Source: Nesterenkonia sandarakina (GTDB lineage Bacteria; Actinomycetota; Actinomycetes; Actinomycetales; Micrococcaceae). Taken from it: a stretch of DNA of 64,000 nt. Below the pieces are notes generated by a model that did no database searches, had not been told where the DNA came from, and was given only the letters and a program-made list of their open reading frames with translations. How positions within the stretch are numbered: position 1 is the stretch's first letter; each line of letters opens with the position of its first letter. The translations under genes were made by a program, and so were the position numbers. Positions 1 through 8,563 of the stretch are shown here, piece by piece. The stretch lies in the NCBI RefSeq assembly GCF_003003175.1, contig NZ_PVTY01000002.1, positions 180,940-244,939 on the forward strand. Reading direction: 5' to 3'.

Positions 1-1
1 G

Positions 2-574
2 CTCGACGTGCCGGTCATCGTCGGAGGGGCCGCCGGGTACACGCCTGCGCTGCACCTGATGCGCACCGGTGCCGCCGGCGTGCTGGTGGGCTTCGGAGGC
101 GGCGCAGCCACCACCACCCGCCGCGCAATGGGCATCCGGGTGCCGATGGCGACCGCGATCAGCGACATCGCCGCCGCCCGCCGGGACTACCTGGACGAAT
201 CCGGTGGCCGCTACGTCCACGTCATCGCCGACGGCGGCATGGGCTCCTCCGGGGACCTGGTCAAGGCGCTGGCGATGGGCGCCGACGCCGTGATGCTCGG
301 GACCACGCTTGCCCGCGCCGAAGAGGCGCCCGGCCAGGGCTGGCACTGGGGCCTCGAGGCGGTGCACCCGGACTTCCCCCGCGGACACCGCACCCGGGTC
401 GGGACCGTGGCGCCGCTGCAGGAGGTCCTCTGGGGCCCCGCCCACCACACCGACGGCTCCTCGAACCTGATGGGCGGCCTGCGCCACGCGATGGCCTCCA
501 CCGGCTACGTGGACCTGAAGTCCTTCCAGCGCGTGGACGCGATCGTCTCCCCGATGGGCCAGCAGACCCGCTGA
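2..574 (+). CDS. GuaB3-type IMP dehydrogenase family protein (5' end outside window)
   Basis: The visible C-terminal 190 residues form the end of a TIM-barrel of the IMP dehydrogenase/GMP reductase family. They show a GGA-containing strand near the left edge, the phosphate-loop region DGGMGSSGDLVKAL and the following GADAVMLG strand. The tail (about residues 115-190) resembles actinobacterial 'GuaB family IMP dehydrogenase-related' (GuaB3) proteins rather than the classical GuaB2 enzyme, which carries a different C-terminal flap. The family acts in purine nucleotide metabolism; the reaction of GuaB3-like proteins is less settled than that of GuaB2, so I assign the family only. The gene enters from the left edge, so its start is not visible, and it ends just before a strong hairpin shared with the convergent nuclease gene. 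Confidence 0.85.
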   Translation, partial: LDVPVIVGGAAGYTPALHLMRTGAAGVLVGFGGGAATTTRRAMGIRVPMATAISDIAAARRDYLDESGGRYVHVIADGGMGSSGDLVKALAMGADAVMLGTTLARAEEAPGQGWHWGLEAVHPDFPRGHRTRVGTVAPLQEVLWGPAHHTDGSSNLMGGLRHAMASTGYVDLKSFQRVDAIVSPMGQQTR

Positions 575-592
575 AGCACCCCTCCCCGCGTC

Positions 593-663
593 AAAAAATC
601 GTAGGGCTGTGGGATGTCGTAGAGCTTAAGCCCTACGACATCCCAACAGCCCTACGATTTTTT
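593..663. terminator. Long bidirectional hairpin terminator between convergent genes
   Basis: Two arms of about 30 nt pair almost perfectly (593-622 with 634-663). A run of six A opens the left arm and a run of seven T closes the right arm, so the structure reads as an intrinsic terminator on both strands. There is a single-base bulge between the outer segment (ATCGTAGGGCTGT) and the inner segment (GGGATGTCGTAG). It lies between the stop codons of the guaB3-like gene and the secreted nuclease. Confidence 0.85.
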
Positions 664-685
664 GCGTGGTCGGGGGCCGGTCGGC

Positions 686-3600
686 TCAGCAGCTGCCGGA
701 CTGCTCCCAGGGGCCGTAGCGGTCTCCGGGCTCCTGATTCCGGGTGTACCACTTCGCGGTGTAGCTGACTCCTTCGTGCACGATGGTCTCGCCGCCGTCG
801 AACTGTGAGCTCGGGGCCCACTGCGGCAGCGTCTCATCGCCGCACGCGGTCGGCGTGCCGACCTGTGACCAGGCGCTCCACGGCGAAGCCCCGGGGACCT
901 GGTTCTGCGTGTACCAGAGCGCCCGGTAGACGCCGCCTTCGTAGCTCACGGTGTCACCGCCGGTGTAGACCGCGCCTGAGTCCCAGGCCTGATGCTCGGG
1001 AGTCTCGCCGCTGCCTCCGTCACCCTCGCCGTCCCCGTCACCTTCGTCCCCGTCGCCAGGCGCCGCAGATCCGGAGAGCGTCAGGTCAGCGAGGATCGGA
1101 TCATGGTCGGAGGAGCGCCACTGGTCCGGGGTGTGCAGCAGGGTGCCCACCGAGTTGTACCGGCTGTACTCCAGAGCGAGCGGCTCCACGGCGTTGATGT
1201 TCCAGATCTCGGTCTGGGCGACGTCGGCCGCGGCGGCCTCGGAGGCGAAGAGGTGATCCAGGGATCCCACCGCGCCGTCGAACATGTAGCTGTACGCGCC
1301 GGTCTCGGCCGAGAGGTTCGCGTACCCGGCCTCGGCGATGACCTGCAGCGGGTCCTCCATCTCGTAGGAGTTGAAGTCGCCCATCAGGAAGACCTTCTCG
1401 GTCTCGGCGTCGCGCTCGAGCGCCTCGGCGAAGGCCACCAGCGCCTCGGCCTGACGGACCCGGTCCCCGTTGAAGGAACCCTGCCCGGTGGTGTCGGCGT
1501 TGTCCCCGCTGCCGCTGCCGCCCTTGGACTTGAAGTGGTTGACGATCGCCAGGAAGCTCGCGTCGTCCTGGGTGCCACCGTTCTGGGCCCCGCTGTCCAG
1601 CGCGGTGAACTCCTGGGCCAGCGGCTCGCGGGCGTTGGAGAAGATCGCGTCCAGATCGAGCTCCCCGAGGGTCTCCTGGTCCAGGTCGGTGACGCCGCCC
1701 TCGAACAGGATCCGGGACTCGCCCTCGGGCGCCACACGGTCGGTGCGGTAGATGAATCCGTTGCGGATCACGTCCTCCGCGGCGGGCACCTGCTCCGGGG
1801 ACTCCACATAGTCCCAGGTGCCTGCGCTGCCCTCGGCGTCGTTCAGCGCCTCGACCAGCGCGGCCAGGGCGTGATCCCGGCCGCCGTCGGCGAAGAAGTG
1901 CCGGGTGTTCTCGATCTCCTGGAGCGCGACGACGTCGGCGTCCAGCCCGGAGATCGCCGCGACGATCTTGGACTCCTGACGGTCGAAGCTCGCCTGGCTG
2001 TAGGCGCCGCGGGCGTCGCAGTAGTCATTCGTGGTGGGCTCGCCGTCGATGTCGGTGTAGAACTCGCAGCCCGGCTCGTCCTCGCCGAGTGAGATGAAGT
2101 AGTTGAGCACGTTGAAGCCGGCGATACGCACATCGCCCTCACGCTCGGCCGGGGACTCATTGCCCTCCCGGGTGTTCTCGAAGCTGGCGGGCTGGACCTG
2201 CTCGGCGGCCTCGGGAGTCAGCTTCGAGAGCGGCTGCAGCCGCCATTCCTCGAAGCGGTAGTCCATGATCACATCGGTCTGCCAGAGCACCTCGGCGCCG
2301 ACCCGGATCGGGTCCTCGATGGTCAGGTACGGCAGCGGCAGCGCGCGATCGGAGCTCCAGGACTGCCACGAGGTCGACGCCGCGTCATCGAGGTAGATGA
2401 CCCGCTCCGCGTTCTCCGCGGCCAGCGCCTCGGCCTCCGGGCCGGGTCGGAACGCCGAGGTGGGGTTCACCAGCGGCTCCTCGCCGAGCACGATGCCGAT
2501 CTCCCCGTACTGGTTCAGGGTGTAGTGGTCGGTCACCGTGTAGGTGCCCTGCGGGTCGAGCAGCATGCCCAGCAGCGACTCACGCTGCTGCGCATCCTCG
2601 GGGACCTCGATGGACGCCGGCTTGATCGCTTCGAACGGCTCGTCCTCGATCAGCGCCAGCTCGTGATGCGGGGTCTGGGTGGACTCCGGGTAGAGCGCGA
2701 TCTGCGGGTTGTCGAAGTAGACGGTGGCGTCGCCGGTGATCTCCACGAAGTCGCCGATCTGCACCAGGTCCTCGGAGACCGCGGTGGGGGAGTAGACGAA
2801 GATCGCGTCCGAGGTCTCGTGGCTGTCCAGGTCGACGTCGCCGCCGGAGCCGGCGGTCTGGAGGTAGAAGCCGTTGAAGCTCTGCTCGGCCGGGTAGACG
2901 GCGGTCACCACGCCACGGGTGGTCACCGGGAGGTCGCCGCCCGCGGAGTCCAGCGCCGCATTGATGTCCGCGATCTCCAGATCGCGGGGCTCGACCGGGG
3001 TCGCGGGCTCGGACGGCTCTGGGTCTGTCGGTTCTGGATCAGTGGGCTCCGGGTCTGTCGGTTCAGGGTCCGTGGGCTCGGGATCAGTGGGTTCTGGTTC
3101 GGTCGGCTCGGTCGGCTCGGTCGGCTCGCTCGGCTCGGTCGGCTCGCTCGGCTCGGTCGGCTCGGGCTCCGTCGGCTCGGGCTCGCTCGGCTCGCCGACG
3201 GTGTCCCCGGCGGCATTGGTCGGGGAGGGCTCGGCGCGGGTGAAGTCTGCCGAGTTGTCCTCGCTGTCCACCCCGTCGGTCCGGGTGATCGAGGTGGTGT
3301 TCGTGGCGGCGGTGGCCGGTGCCGTCTCGAAGGTGTTGGTGGTGCCGAATCCCAGCAGGTCGACGACCTGGTCATGGTCCACCACCGAGTCCAGCGGGAG
3401 ATCGGCCAGCGTCTCCGAGGTCGAGGCGAGGACATAGGTGCCTCCGGCCGCGGCGCCGATCGCGGCGCCGGTCTGGGCATCCGGGGTGGGCAGTGCGGCG
3501 CCGTCGCCGTTGTTGCCGCCGCCCTGGATCAGGTAGTGCCCACCAGGTGCGATCTCGCCGCCCAGCTCGATGGTCGAGCTGGGCGCGCCCGTCGTCGTCC

Positions 3601-3895
3601 TGGCGCGGTACTGCAGCGACCACTCGCTGAGGTCCACGGCCGCCTCGCAGGTGTTCAGCAGCTCCACGAAGCGGTGGGAGAGCGCGGCGGATCCGCTGCC
3701 GCCGTTCGGGAAGGCCTCATTGATCACGACGCAGTCGGCGCCGGCCGGGCTTTCGGCGTCTTCAGGGGCGGGTGTCGCGGTGGAGCCGAAGGCAGGGGCG
3801 GGGGCGAGCAGGGCGGCGCTGAGTCCGAAGGCTGCGAGCGCGCGGGGGAGTCGCCGGGGTCTTCCCGGCGGGGCGGTCTGGCGGGGGATGCTCAT
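686..3895 (-). CDS. Secreted multidomain endonuclease (ExeM/NucH-like) with two CBM5/12 modules
   Basis: This 1069-residue protein is predicted to be exported and to degrade extracellular DNA. An Arg-rich start, a hydrophobic stretch (about residues 18-35) and an APAFG cleavage-like site suggest a signal peptide. Domains in order are a lamin-tail-like domain (about 50-165), a Pro-Thr-Glu-Ser repeat linker (about 230-300), an OB-fold-like region, and an endonuclease/exonuclease/phosphatase domain with VVALQEIEN, MGDFNS, SLDHLFAS and SSDHDP. At the C terminus are two aromatic-rich repeats (WDSGAVYTGGDTVSYEG..., then WAPSSQFDGGETIVHEG...) typical of CBM5/12 chitin-binding modules. I chose the ATG at 3895 rather than the upstream in-frame start at 3952 because it has an AGGA ribosome site and puts the signal peptide at the N terminus. 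No cell-wall anchor is visible. Confidence 0.9.
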   Translation of the reverse strand: MSIPRQTAPPGRPRRLPRALAAFGLSAALLAPAPAFGSTATPAPEDAESPAGADCVVINEAFPNGGSGSAALSHRFVELLNTCEAAVDLSEWSLQYRARTTTGAPSSTIELGGEIAPGGHYLIQGGGNNGDGAALPTPDAQTGAAIGAAAGGTYVLASTSETLADLPLDSVVDHDQVVDLLGFGTTNTFETAPATAATNTTSITRTDGVDSEDNSADFTRAEPSPTNAAGDTVGEPSEPEPTEPEPTEPSEPTEPSEPTEPTEPTEPEPTDPEPTDPEPTDPEPTDPEPTDPEPSEPATPVEPRDLEIADINAALDSAGGDLPVTTRGVVTAVYPAEQSFNGFYLQTAGSGGDVDLDSHETSDAIFVYSPTAVSEDLVQIGDFVEITGDATVYFDNPQIALYPESTQTPHHELALIEDEPFEAIKPASIEVPEDAQQRESLLGMLLDPQGTYTVTDHYTLNQYGEIGIVLGEEPLVNPTSAFRPGPEAEALAAENAERVIYLDDAASTSWQSWSSDRALPLPYLTIEDPIRVGAEVLWQTDVIMDYRFEEWRLQPLSKLTPEAAEQVQPASFENTREGNESPAEREGDVRIAGFNVLNYFISLGEDEPGCEFYTDIDGEPTTNDYCDARGAYSQASFDRQESKIVAAISGLDADVVALQEIENTRHFFADGGRDHALAALVEALNDAEGSAGTWDYVESPEQVPAAEDVIRNGFIYRTDRVAPEGESRILFEGGVTDLDQETLGELDLDAIFSNAREPLAQEFTALDSGAQNGGTQDDASFLAIVNHFKSKGGSGSGDNADTTGQGSFNGDRVRQAEALVAFAEALERDAETEKVFLMGDFNSYEMEDPLQVIAEAGYANLSAETGAYSYMFDGAVGSLDHLFASEAAAADVAQTEIWNINAVEPLALEYSRYNSVGTLLHTPDQWRSSDHDPILADLTLSGSAAPGDGDEGDGDGEGDGGSGETPEHQAWDSGAVYTGGDTVSYEGGVYRALWYTQNQVPGASPWSAWSQVGTPTACGDETLPQWAPSSQFDGGETIVHEGVSYTAKWYTRNQEPGDRYGPWEQSGSC
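2999..3200 (-). repeat. In-frame Pro-Glu/Asp-Thr/Ser microrepeat tract
   Basis: Six-base and larger units encode short repeats such as PTDPE, PTEP and SEPTEP inside the secreted nuclease. This makes an extended acidic linker between the lamin-tail-like and OB-fold regions. The near-identical units suggest growth by replication slippage, so the linker length probably varies between strains. Confidence 0.8.
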
Positions 3896-4137
3896 CAAGG
3901 CGGAATCCTCTTCCGTTGATGGTGAACGTCTCATGCGCTCACCGATGGTCACGTCGGTGCTGGATCTGCGGACCAGAGCGCGACGGCGCGAACACCGCTG
4001 CCGACCGGGTCCACCTCGAATCCAAGCAGGGTCATGTGAACGGCGTGCTACAGACAGGGAAACCGGTGGGCCGAGGTGACCTGCGGGAACACGTCATCCC
4101 AGACCAACACGACGACGACGCGGCCGACCCGACGGAA

Positions 4138-4153
4138 ATACCCCCTGGGGTAT
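4138..4153. promoter_or_regulatory. CsoR-like operator (ATACCCC-CT-GGGGTAT) overlapping a promoter
   Basis: The 16-nt site ATACCCCCTGGGGTAT has perfect 7-nt inverted arms around a 2-nt centre. This matches the GC-rich palindrome bound by CsoR-family copper sensors and relatives in actinobacteria. It touches TATTAT (4151-4156), a good -10 box for the Cys-rich miniprotein gene, so binding should block transcription. No csoR gene is present in the window, so the regulator is inferred. Confidence 0.65.
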
Positions 4154-4190
4154 TATGGAGGCATCGTTCACCCCTGACAGAGGAGTCACC

Positions 4191-4352
4191 ATGTGCCGAG
4201 CCGTGACCTGTACGACCTGCGGAAAGACCACCTGGGCCGGATGCGGCCAGCATGTCGATGAGGTGATGCGCGGGGTCAGCGCGGCGCAGCGCTGCCCAGG
4301 ACACGAGCCTGCACCCTCGGGAGGGTTCTTCAGCCGGCTCTTCGGCCGCTGA
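4191..4352 (+). CDS. Cys-rich miniprotein (53 aa) behind a CsoR-like operator
   Basis: The 53-residue product has cysteines at 2, 7, 10, 18 and 35 and histidines at 21 and 38. The core is TCTTCGKTTWAGCGQHVDEVM and the C terminus is basic and aromatic (GGFFSRLFGR). The CxxC...CGxH spacing suggests binding of a soft metal or a zinc-ribbon-like fold. I recall similar short uncharacterised proteins in other actinobacteria, but have no function for them. The ATG at 4191 follows GAGGAG at the right distance; the longer in-frame reading from 4155 would begin inside the operator/promoter region. The operator suggests induction by Cu(I) or a related stress. No other gene is in the transcription unit, which ends at a hairpin at 4391. 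Confidence 0.7.
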   Translation: MCRAVTCTTCGKTTWAGCGQHVDEVMRGVSAAQRCPGHEPAPSGGFFSRLFGR

Positions 4353-4390
4353 GCCCGCGCCGCTGATTCGACCGCGAGTGGAGACACAGA

Positions 4391-4429
4391 GAAGCCCGTC
4401 AGTCTGTTTCCAGACTGACGGGCTTCTTC
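4391..4429. terminator. Perfect 16-bp hairpin terminator
   Basis: GAAGCCCGTCAGTCTG (4391-4406) pairs perfectly with 4411-4426 around a TTTC loop, followed by TTC. It lies between the convergent miniprotein gene and tRNA-Ser gene and can serve both. Confidence 0.8.
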
Positions 4430-4431
4430 GG

Positions 4432-4516
4432 CGGAGGATGGGGGATTTGAACCCCCGAGGGCGTGAACCCAACACGCGTTCCAAGCGTGCGCCATAGGCC
4501 GCTAGGCGAATCCTCC
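4432..4516 (-). tRNA. tRNA-Ser (anticodon GGA)
   Basis: The minus strand folds into a class II tRNA of 85 nt. The acceptor stem is GGAGGAT with ATCCTCC, the discriminator base is G, the anticodon loop is CTTGGAACG, the variable arm is long (as expected for serine) and the T-arm is GGGGGTTCAAATCCCCC. The 3' CCA is not encoded. Anticodon GGA reads UCC/UCU serine codons. Confidence 0.95.
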
Positions 4517-4657
4517 TGGCTGCTTCTCGCTGGCCTGCCTGATCGGCGCGGCCCTCGAGAGCAGACTTCATACTAGCGGAGAACCAGCGCATAATGCACA
4601 TCGGGCCCCCGTAGGATGGATCACTGCCGTGATCTGACCTGAGGAAAGGGGTCGACG

Positions 4658-5590
4658 ATGCCCGCTGGACGCTATGCGCCGAGCCCCTCCGGAGAGCTGC
4701 ATCTGGGCAACCTGCGCACCGGGATGCTGGCCTGGCTCTTCGCCCGCGCGAGCGGACGCGACTTGCTGCTGCGTTTCGAAGATCTGGATCTGGACCGCAC
4801 CGTGGCGGGCGCCGAGACCCAGCAGTCCGAGGATCTCCACGCGATGGGTCTGACCTTCGACGCGCTGGACGGCGCCCCGCTGATCAGACAGTCCGAACGG
4901 ATGGAGATCTATGCGGCCGCGATCGCGCGGCTGCAGCAGGACGGGCTGGCCTACGAGTGCTTCTGCTCGCGGCGCGAGATCCGTGAAGCCGCCCGGGCTC
5001 CGCACGCACCGACCGGGACCTACCCCGGCACCTGCCGAGATCTGAGCGAGGACCAGCGGGTACACCGCCGCGCGGAACGTCCCGCGGCGCTGCGACTGCG
5101 CGCCCCCCGGTCCGCCGCCGGGACCGCCGAGCAGTTCTCCGTGGAGGACATCGTGCTGGGCCGGATCACCACCGAGGTCGATGACTTCGTGATCCAGCGC
5201 AACGACGGCGCTCCGGCGTACAACCTGGCAGTGGTGGTCGACGATCACCTGACCGGTGTGGACCAGGTGGTCCGCGGCGACGACCTGGCATCGTCGACGC
5301 CGAACCAGGCCTACCTGCGCGGACTGCTCTACGGCTGGCACGCGGCCGCGGAGGTCCAGTACGCCCACGTGCCGCTGGTGCTCAACACCGAGGGCCAGCG
5401 TCTGGCGAAGCGAGACGGCGCCGTGACCCGGGCCGCCCTGCAGGAGCAGGGCATCGACGCCGCAGCGCTGCGCGACCTGCTGCTGGTCTCGCTCGGTCTC
5501 CCGGCCGGCCCGCTGGCGCAGGCGCTGGAGTCCTTCGACCCGACCGCGCTTCCCGCCGACCCCTGGGTGTTCCAGCCGCCGGGCAGCTGA
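4658..5590 (+). CDS. gluQ: Glutamyl-Q tRNA(Asp) synthetase
   Basis: This 310-residue class I synthetase-like protein lacks the anticodon-binding half of GluRS. It activates glutamate and transfers it to queuosine at the wobble position of tRNA-Asp. The HIGH-type motif is HLGN (residues 15-18) and the KMSKS-type motif reads AKRDGA late in the protein. The zinc ligands expected for GluQ/YadB enzymes are visible as C101, C103, Y122 and C126. The ATG at 4658 has a GAGGAAAGG ribosome site. It is a single gene, convergent with the oxidoreductase downstream. Confidence 0.92.
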   Translation: MPAGRYAPSPSGELHLGNLRTGMLAWLFARASGRDLLLRFEDLDLDRTVAGAETQQSEDLHAMGLTFDALDGAPLIRQSERMEIYAAAIARLQQDGLAYECFCSRREIREAARAPHAPTGTYPGTCRDLSEDQRVHRRAERPAALRLRAPRSAAGTAEQFSVEDIVLGRITTEVDDFVIQRNDGAPAYNLAVVVDDHLTGVDQVVRGDDLASSTPNQAYLRGLLYGWHAAAEVQYAHVPLVLNTEGQRLAKRDGAVTRAALQEQGIDAAALRDLLLVSLGLPAGPLAQALESFDPTALPADPWVFQPPGS

Positions 5591-5621
5591 AGCGCCCGGC
5601 AGCTGGGACGGGGCCCGCAGG

Positions 5622-6599
5622 CTATGGGCGCAGCAGGATCTTGCCCGTGCGGCCCGCGACGAAGTTCGCCTTCGCCGCCTCGCGCACCTGATCGAAGGGG
5701 TAGGTCGCCTCGGCGGTGAGCGAGAGGGTCCCGTCCTTGACCCGGGTGAGCAGCTCGGTGAACAGCTCCCCGCGTCGCTGCGGTGCGAGATCGCTCATCA
5801 CCCGTGAGCCCCAGAAGCCCTTGATCGTGACGTTCTTGAAGATGATCGCACCGGAGTTCAGCGCCATCGTGCCTCCGGCCATGGCGCCGAAGATCACCAG
5901 CGTGCCGTCCTCTCCCACCTGGGAGAGGACCTGGTTGCTGGCGTCCCCGCCCACGGAGTCGATGCCCGCGACGATCTTCGCACCGCCGGTGATCTCGGCG
6001 ACGCGGTCCTGCCAGCCGGCCGACTCGGTGGAGACGACTCGCTCGATGCCTTGGGCGTTGAGCTCCTCGACGCCCGCGTCACGACGCACCAGGCCGAGCA
6101 CGTTGATGCCCCGGGTCGGTGCCAGCTGCGCGAGCATCCGGCCCACGGCGCCGTTGGCGGCGTTCTGGATGATCCAGTCGCCCTCGTTCAGATCCAGCCA
6201 GTCCAGCAGGGCGATGCTGGAGAAGGGCATCGAGACCAGCTGGGAGGCGACCTCATCGGTGGCGTCCTCGTCCACCGGGATCAGGCCCGCGGCTGCAGCG
6301 GTGAAGTACTCGGCCCAGGCGCCGAAGGTGCCGCCGGTGGCGACGCGCTGACCCAGGGTGAGGTTCTCCACGCCCTCGCCGAGTGCGTCGATGACGCCGA
6401 CTGCTTCGGATCCGGTGCGGGCCGGCAGCTCCGGCTTGAACCCGTAGGACCCGCGGATGGTCCAGAGGTCGTGGTTATGGATGGGGGAGAGCAGGGTCCG
6501 CACCCGGACCTCTCCGGGACCGGGGTCCGGGGTGGGGACCTCTTCGACGTCCAGGACGTCCCAGGGTTCGCCGAAGGTCTGTTGGGTGACTGCGCGCAT
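5622..6599 (-). CDS. Zinc-independent MDR-family NAD(P)H oxidoreductase
   Basis: The 325-residue medium-chain dehydrogenase/reductase has the GroES-like N-terminal domain (LLSPIHNHDLWTIRG, then RTGSEAVGVI). Its Rossmann domain contains NAANGAVGRMLAQLA in place of the classical GxGxxG loop. The cysteine/histidine zinc ligands of alcohol dehydrogenases are missing, which fits the quinone-oxidoreductase / enoyl-thioester-reductase (MECR-like) branch that uses NADPH. The substrate cannot be told from sequence. The ATG at 6599 has GGAAGG upstream. It is divergent from the decarboxylase gene, with about 220 bp between them for both promoters. Confidence 0.8.
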   Translation of the reverse strand: MRAVTQQTFGEPWDVLDVEEVPTPDPGPGEVRVRTLLSPIHNHDLWTIRGSYGFKPELPARTGSEAVGVIDALGEGVENLTLGQRVATGGTFGAWAEYFTAAAAGLIPVDEDATDEVASQLVSMPFSSIALLDWLDLNEGDWIIQNAANGAVGRMLAQLAPTRGINVLGLVRRDAGVEELNAQGIERVVSTESAGWQDRVAEITGGAKIVAGIDSVGGDASNQVLSQVGEDGTLVIFGAMAGGTMALNSGAIIFKNVTIKGFWGSRVMSDLAPQRRGELFTELLTRVKDGTLSLTAEATYPFDQVREAAKANFVAGRTGKILLRP

Positions 6600-6823
6600 G
6601 ATGATCTGCCTTCCGTTGGGTCTTGCTGGGCGTTGCTGCGTGTTGCTGGCGACGCCGGTCCTGCGTGGGCGTCACGCGTGGAGGAACGGCTGTGCGTCTC
6701 GCGCTATTCCGTCCGGACCTGTTGTGACGGCTCCCACGTAGACTGGGCGCACCGTAGACCGTTGGCCGCCCAGTCGAACCACCCGCATCGCTGGAGCCGG
6801 CCACGACCATGAAGGCGAGACCC

Positions 6824-8521
6824 ATGCCCGAAGTAGAAAAGTCCGAAACCACCCAGGATGAGTCCCACGAGAACTACACGATCGGTGACTACCTGCTGGA
6901 CCGGTTGGCCGAGCTCGGCCTGACCGAGCTGTTCGGCGTCCCCGGAGACTTCAACCTCCATTTCCTGGACCACGTCGTGGCCCACCGCAGCATCCGCTGG
7001 GTCGGCTCCGCCAATGAGCTCAATGCCGGCTACAGCGCCGACGGCTATGCCCGCATCCGCGGCATCGGCGCGTTCCTGACCACCTACGGAGTCGGCGAGC
7101 TCTCCGCGATCAACGCCGTCGCCGGCTCCTACGCCGAGTCCGTGCCGGTGGTCCAGATCGTCGGCGCCCCGCCGAAGGAGACCCAGGCCTCGGGTCGCAA
7201 GATCCACCACTCGTTGGGCGACGGCGACTTCAAGCACTTCCTGCGCATGGCCGAAGAGGTCACCTGCGCCCACGCCGATCTCGACGCCCCCACCGCGACC
7301 TGGGAGATCGACCGCGTCCTGCGCGACGTCGTCTTCCGCCGTCGTCCCGGCTACCTGATGCTGGCCGCCGACGTCGCCGAGGTCGCCGCGTACCCGCCCT
7401 CGGAGCCGCTGACCACCGATCTCCCGGTGACTACCCCGCGCGCCGTCGCCGCCTTCGAGGCGGCCGTGCGCCGCTTCCTCCCCGGGCGTCGCACCGCCGT
7501 GCTGGCTGACCTGCTGGTCCACCGGCTCGGCGCCACCGAGGAGCTCGCCTCCTTCCTCACCGACTCTCAGCTGCCCTTCGCCACCCTGGCCTGGGGCAAG
7601 ACCCTGGTCGACGAGTCGGACCCGAACTTCGTGGGCATCTACGCCGGAGCCGCCTCTCAGGATCGGGTGCGCGAGGTCATCGAAGGCGCCGACGCGCTGA
7701 TCACGCTCGGGGTGGAGTACACCGACAACACCACCGCAGGGTTCTCCATGGATCTCGATCCCACCCGGATGATCGACGTCTCCCGCTTCGGTGCCCGCGT
7801 CGGCGATGAGGTCTTCACCCCCATCTCGCTGCAGGACGCGCTCACAGTCCTGCACCGGGTCACCACCGAGCTCGACGACGTCGCCCCCATGCCCGCGGCT
7901 GCGGCCCCGGCCACGGAGACGCCGCGGGAACCCTCCGAGGGTCCGCTGACCCAGGACGGCCTCTGGTCCGTGCTGGCCTCGCAGCTGGAATCGGCGAACA
8001 TCGTCGCCGCCGACCAGGGGACCAGCTACTTCGGGATGGCCTCCCACCGGTTCCCGGCGAAGTCCACGTTCATCGGACAGCCCATGTGGGGTTCCATCGG
8101 CTACACCCTGCCGGCGATCATCGGTGCCGGCCTCGCCGATCCCAGCCGCCGGCCGGTGCTGCTGATCGGCGACGGCTCCGCGCAGCTGACCATCCAAGAG
8201 ATGGGTGTGATGATCCGCGAGAAGCTGCCCGTGGTGGTGGTGCTGGTCAACAACGACGGCTACACCGTCGAGCGTGCGATCCACGGACCCGACGAGGTCT
8301 ACAACGACATCGCCCCCTGGCGCTGGGAGCTGGTGCCCCGCCTCTTCGGCGCCGCGGAGGAGGACTACCTCTACCGCCGGGTCACCACCGAGGCGGAGCT
8401 GCTCGCGGCGTGCAAGGACACCATGAGCAACCGCGAGAAGCTGGTGTTCATCGAGGCGATCACCGACCGCGATGACATCCCGCAGCTGCTCCAGGATGTG
8501 GCCAACGCGCTCAAGCGATGA
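6824..8521 (+). CDS. Thiamine-diphosphate-dependent 2-keto acid decarboxylase (pyruvate/indolepyruvate type)
   Basis: The 565-residue enzyme belongs to the pyruvate decarboxylase / indole-3-pyruvate decarboxylase group. The N-terminal cofactor region has the catalytic Glu (E65 in SANELNAGYSADGYAR) and the paired His of decarboxylases (RKIHHS, H128-H129). The C-terminal ThDP/Mg motif is GDGSAQLT...NNDGYTVERAIHG. It would convert a 2-keto acid to an aldehyde and CO2; pyruvate, indolepyruvate and branched-chain keto acids are all possible. I prefer the ATG at 6824, which has AAGGCGA just upstream, to the one at 6809, which lacks a well-spaced site. It is not in an obvious operon. Confidence 0.88.
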   Translation: MPEVEKSETTQDESHENYTIGDYLLDRLAELGLTELFGVPGDFNLHFLDHVVAHRSIRWVGSANELNAGYSADGYARIRGIGAFLTTYGVGELSAINAVAGSYAESVPVVQIVGAPPKETQASGRKIHHSLGDGDFKHFLRMAEEVTCAHADLDAPTATWEIDRVLRDVVFRRRPGYLMLAADVAEVAAYPPSEPLTTDLPVTTPRAVAAFEAAVRRFLPGRRTAVLADLLVHRLGATEELASFLTDSQLPFATLAWGKTLVDESDPNFVGIYAGAASQDRVREVIEGADALITLGVEYTDNTTAGFSMDLDPTRMIDVSRFGARVGDEVFTPISLQDALTVLHRVTTELDDVAPMPAAAAPATETPREPSEGPLTQDGLWSVLASQLESANIVAADQGTSYFGMASHRFPAKSTFIGQPMWGSIGYTLPAIIGAGLADPSRRPVLLIGDGSAQLTIQEMGVMIREKLPVVVVLVNNDGYTVERAIHGPDEVYNDIAPWRWELVPRLFGAAEEDYLYRRVTTEAELLAACKDTMSNREKLVFIEAITDRDDIPQLLQDVANALKR

Positions 8522-8563
8522 GCTCCATTGGCCTTGAACCCTGAGGCCGAGATACGATGACTC

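Noticed and set aside
2999..3200. CRISPR-like short repeats
   Set aside because: The units are in-frame, of a few codons, without unique spacers; they encode a Pro/Thr/Glu linker. No CRISPR array or cas gene was seen anywhere in the window.
2525..3919. A 464-codon plus-strand reading frame opposite the secreted nuclease
   Set aside because: It is the mirror of a high-GC gene with clear domains on the minus strand; its Gly/Arg/Val-rich translation matches no fold and has no ribosome site.
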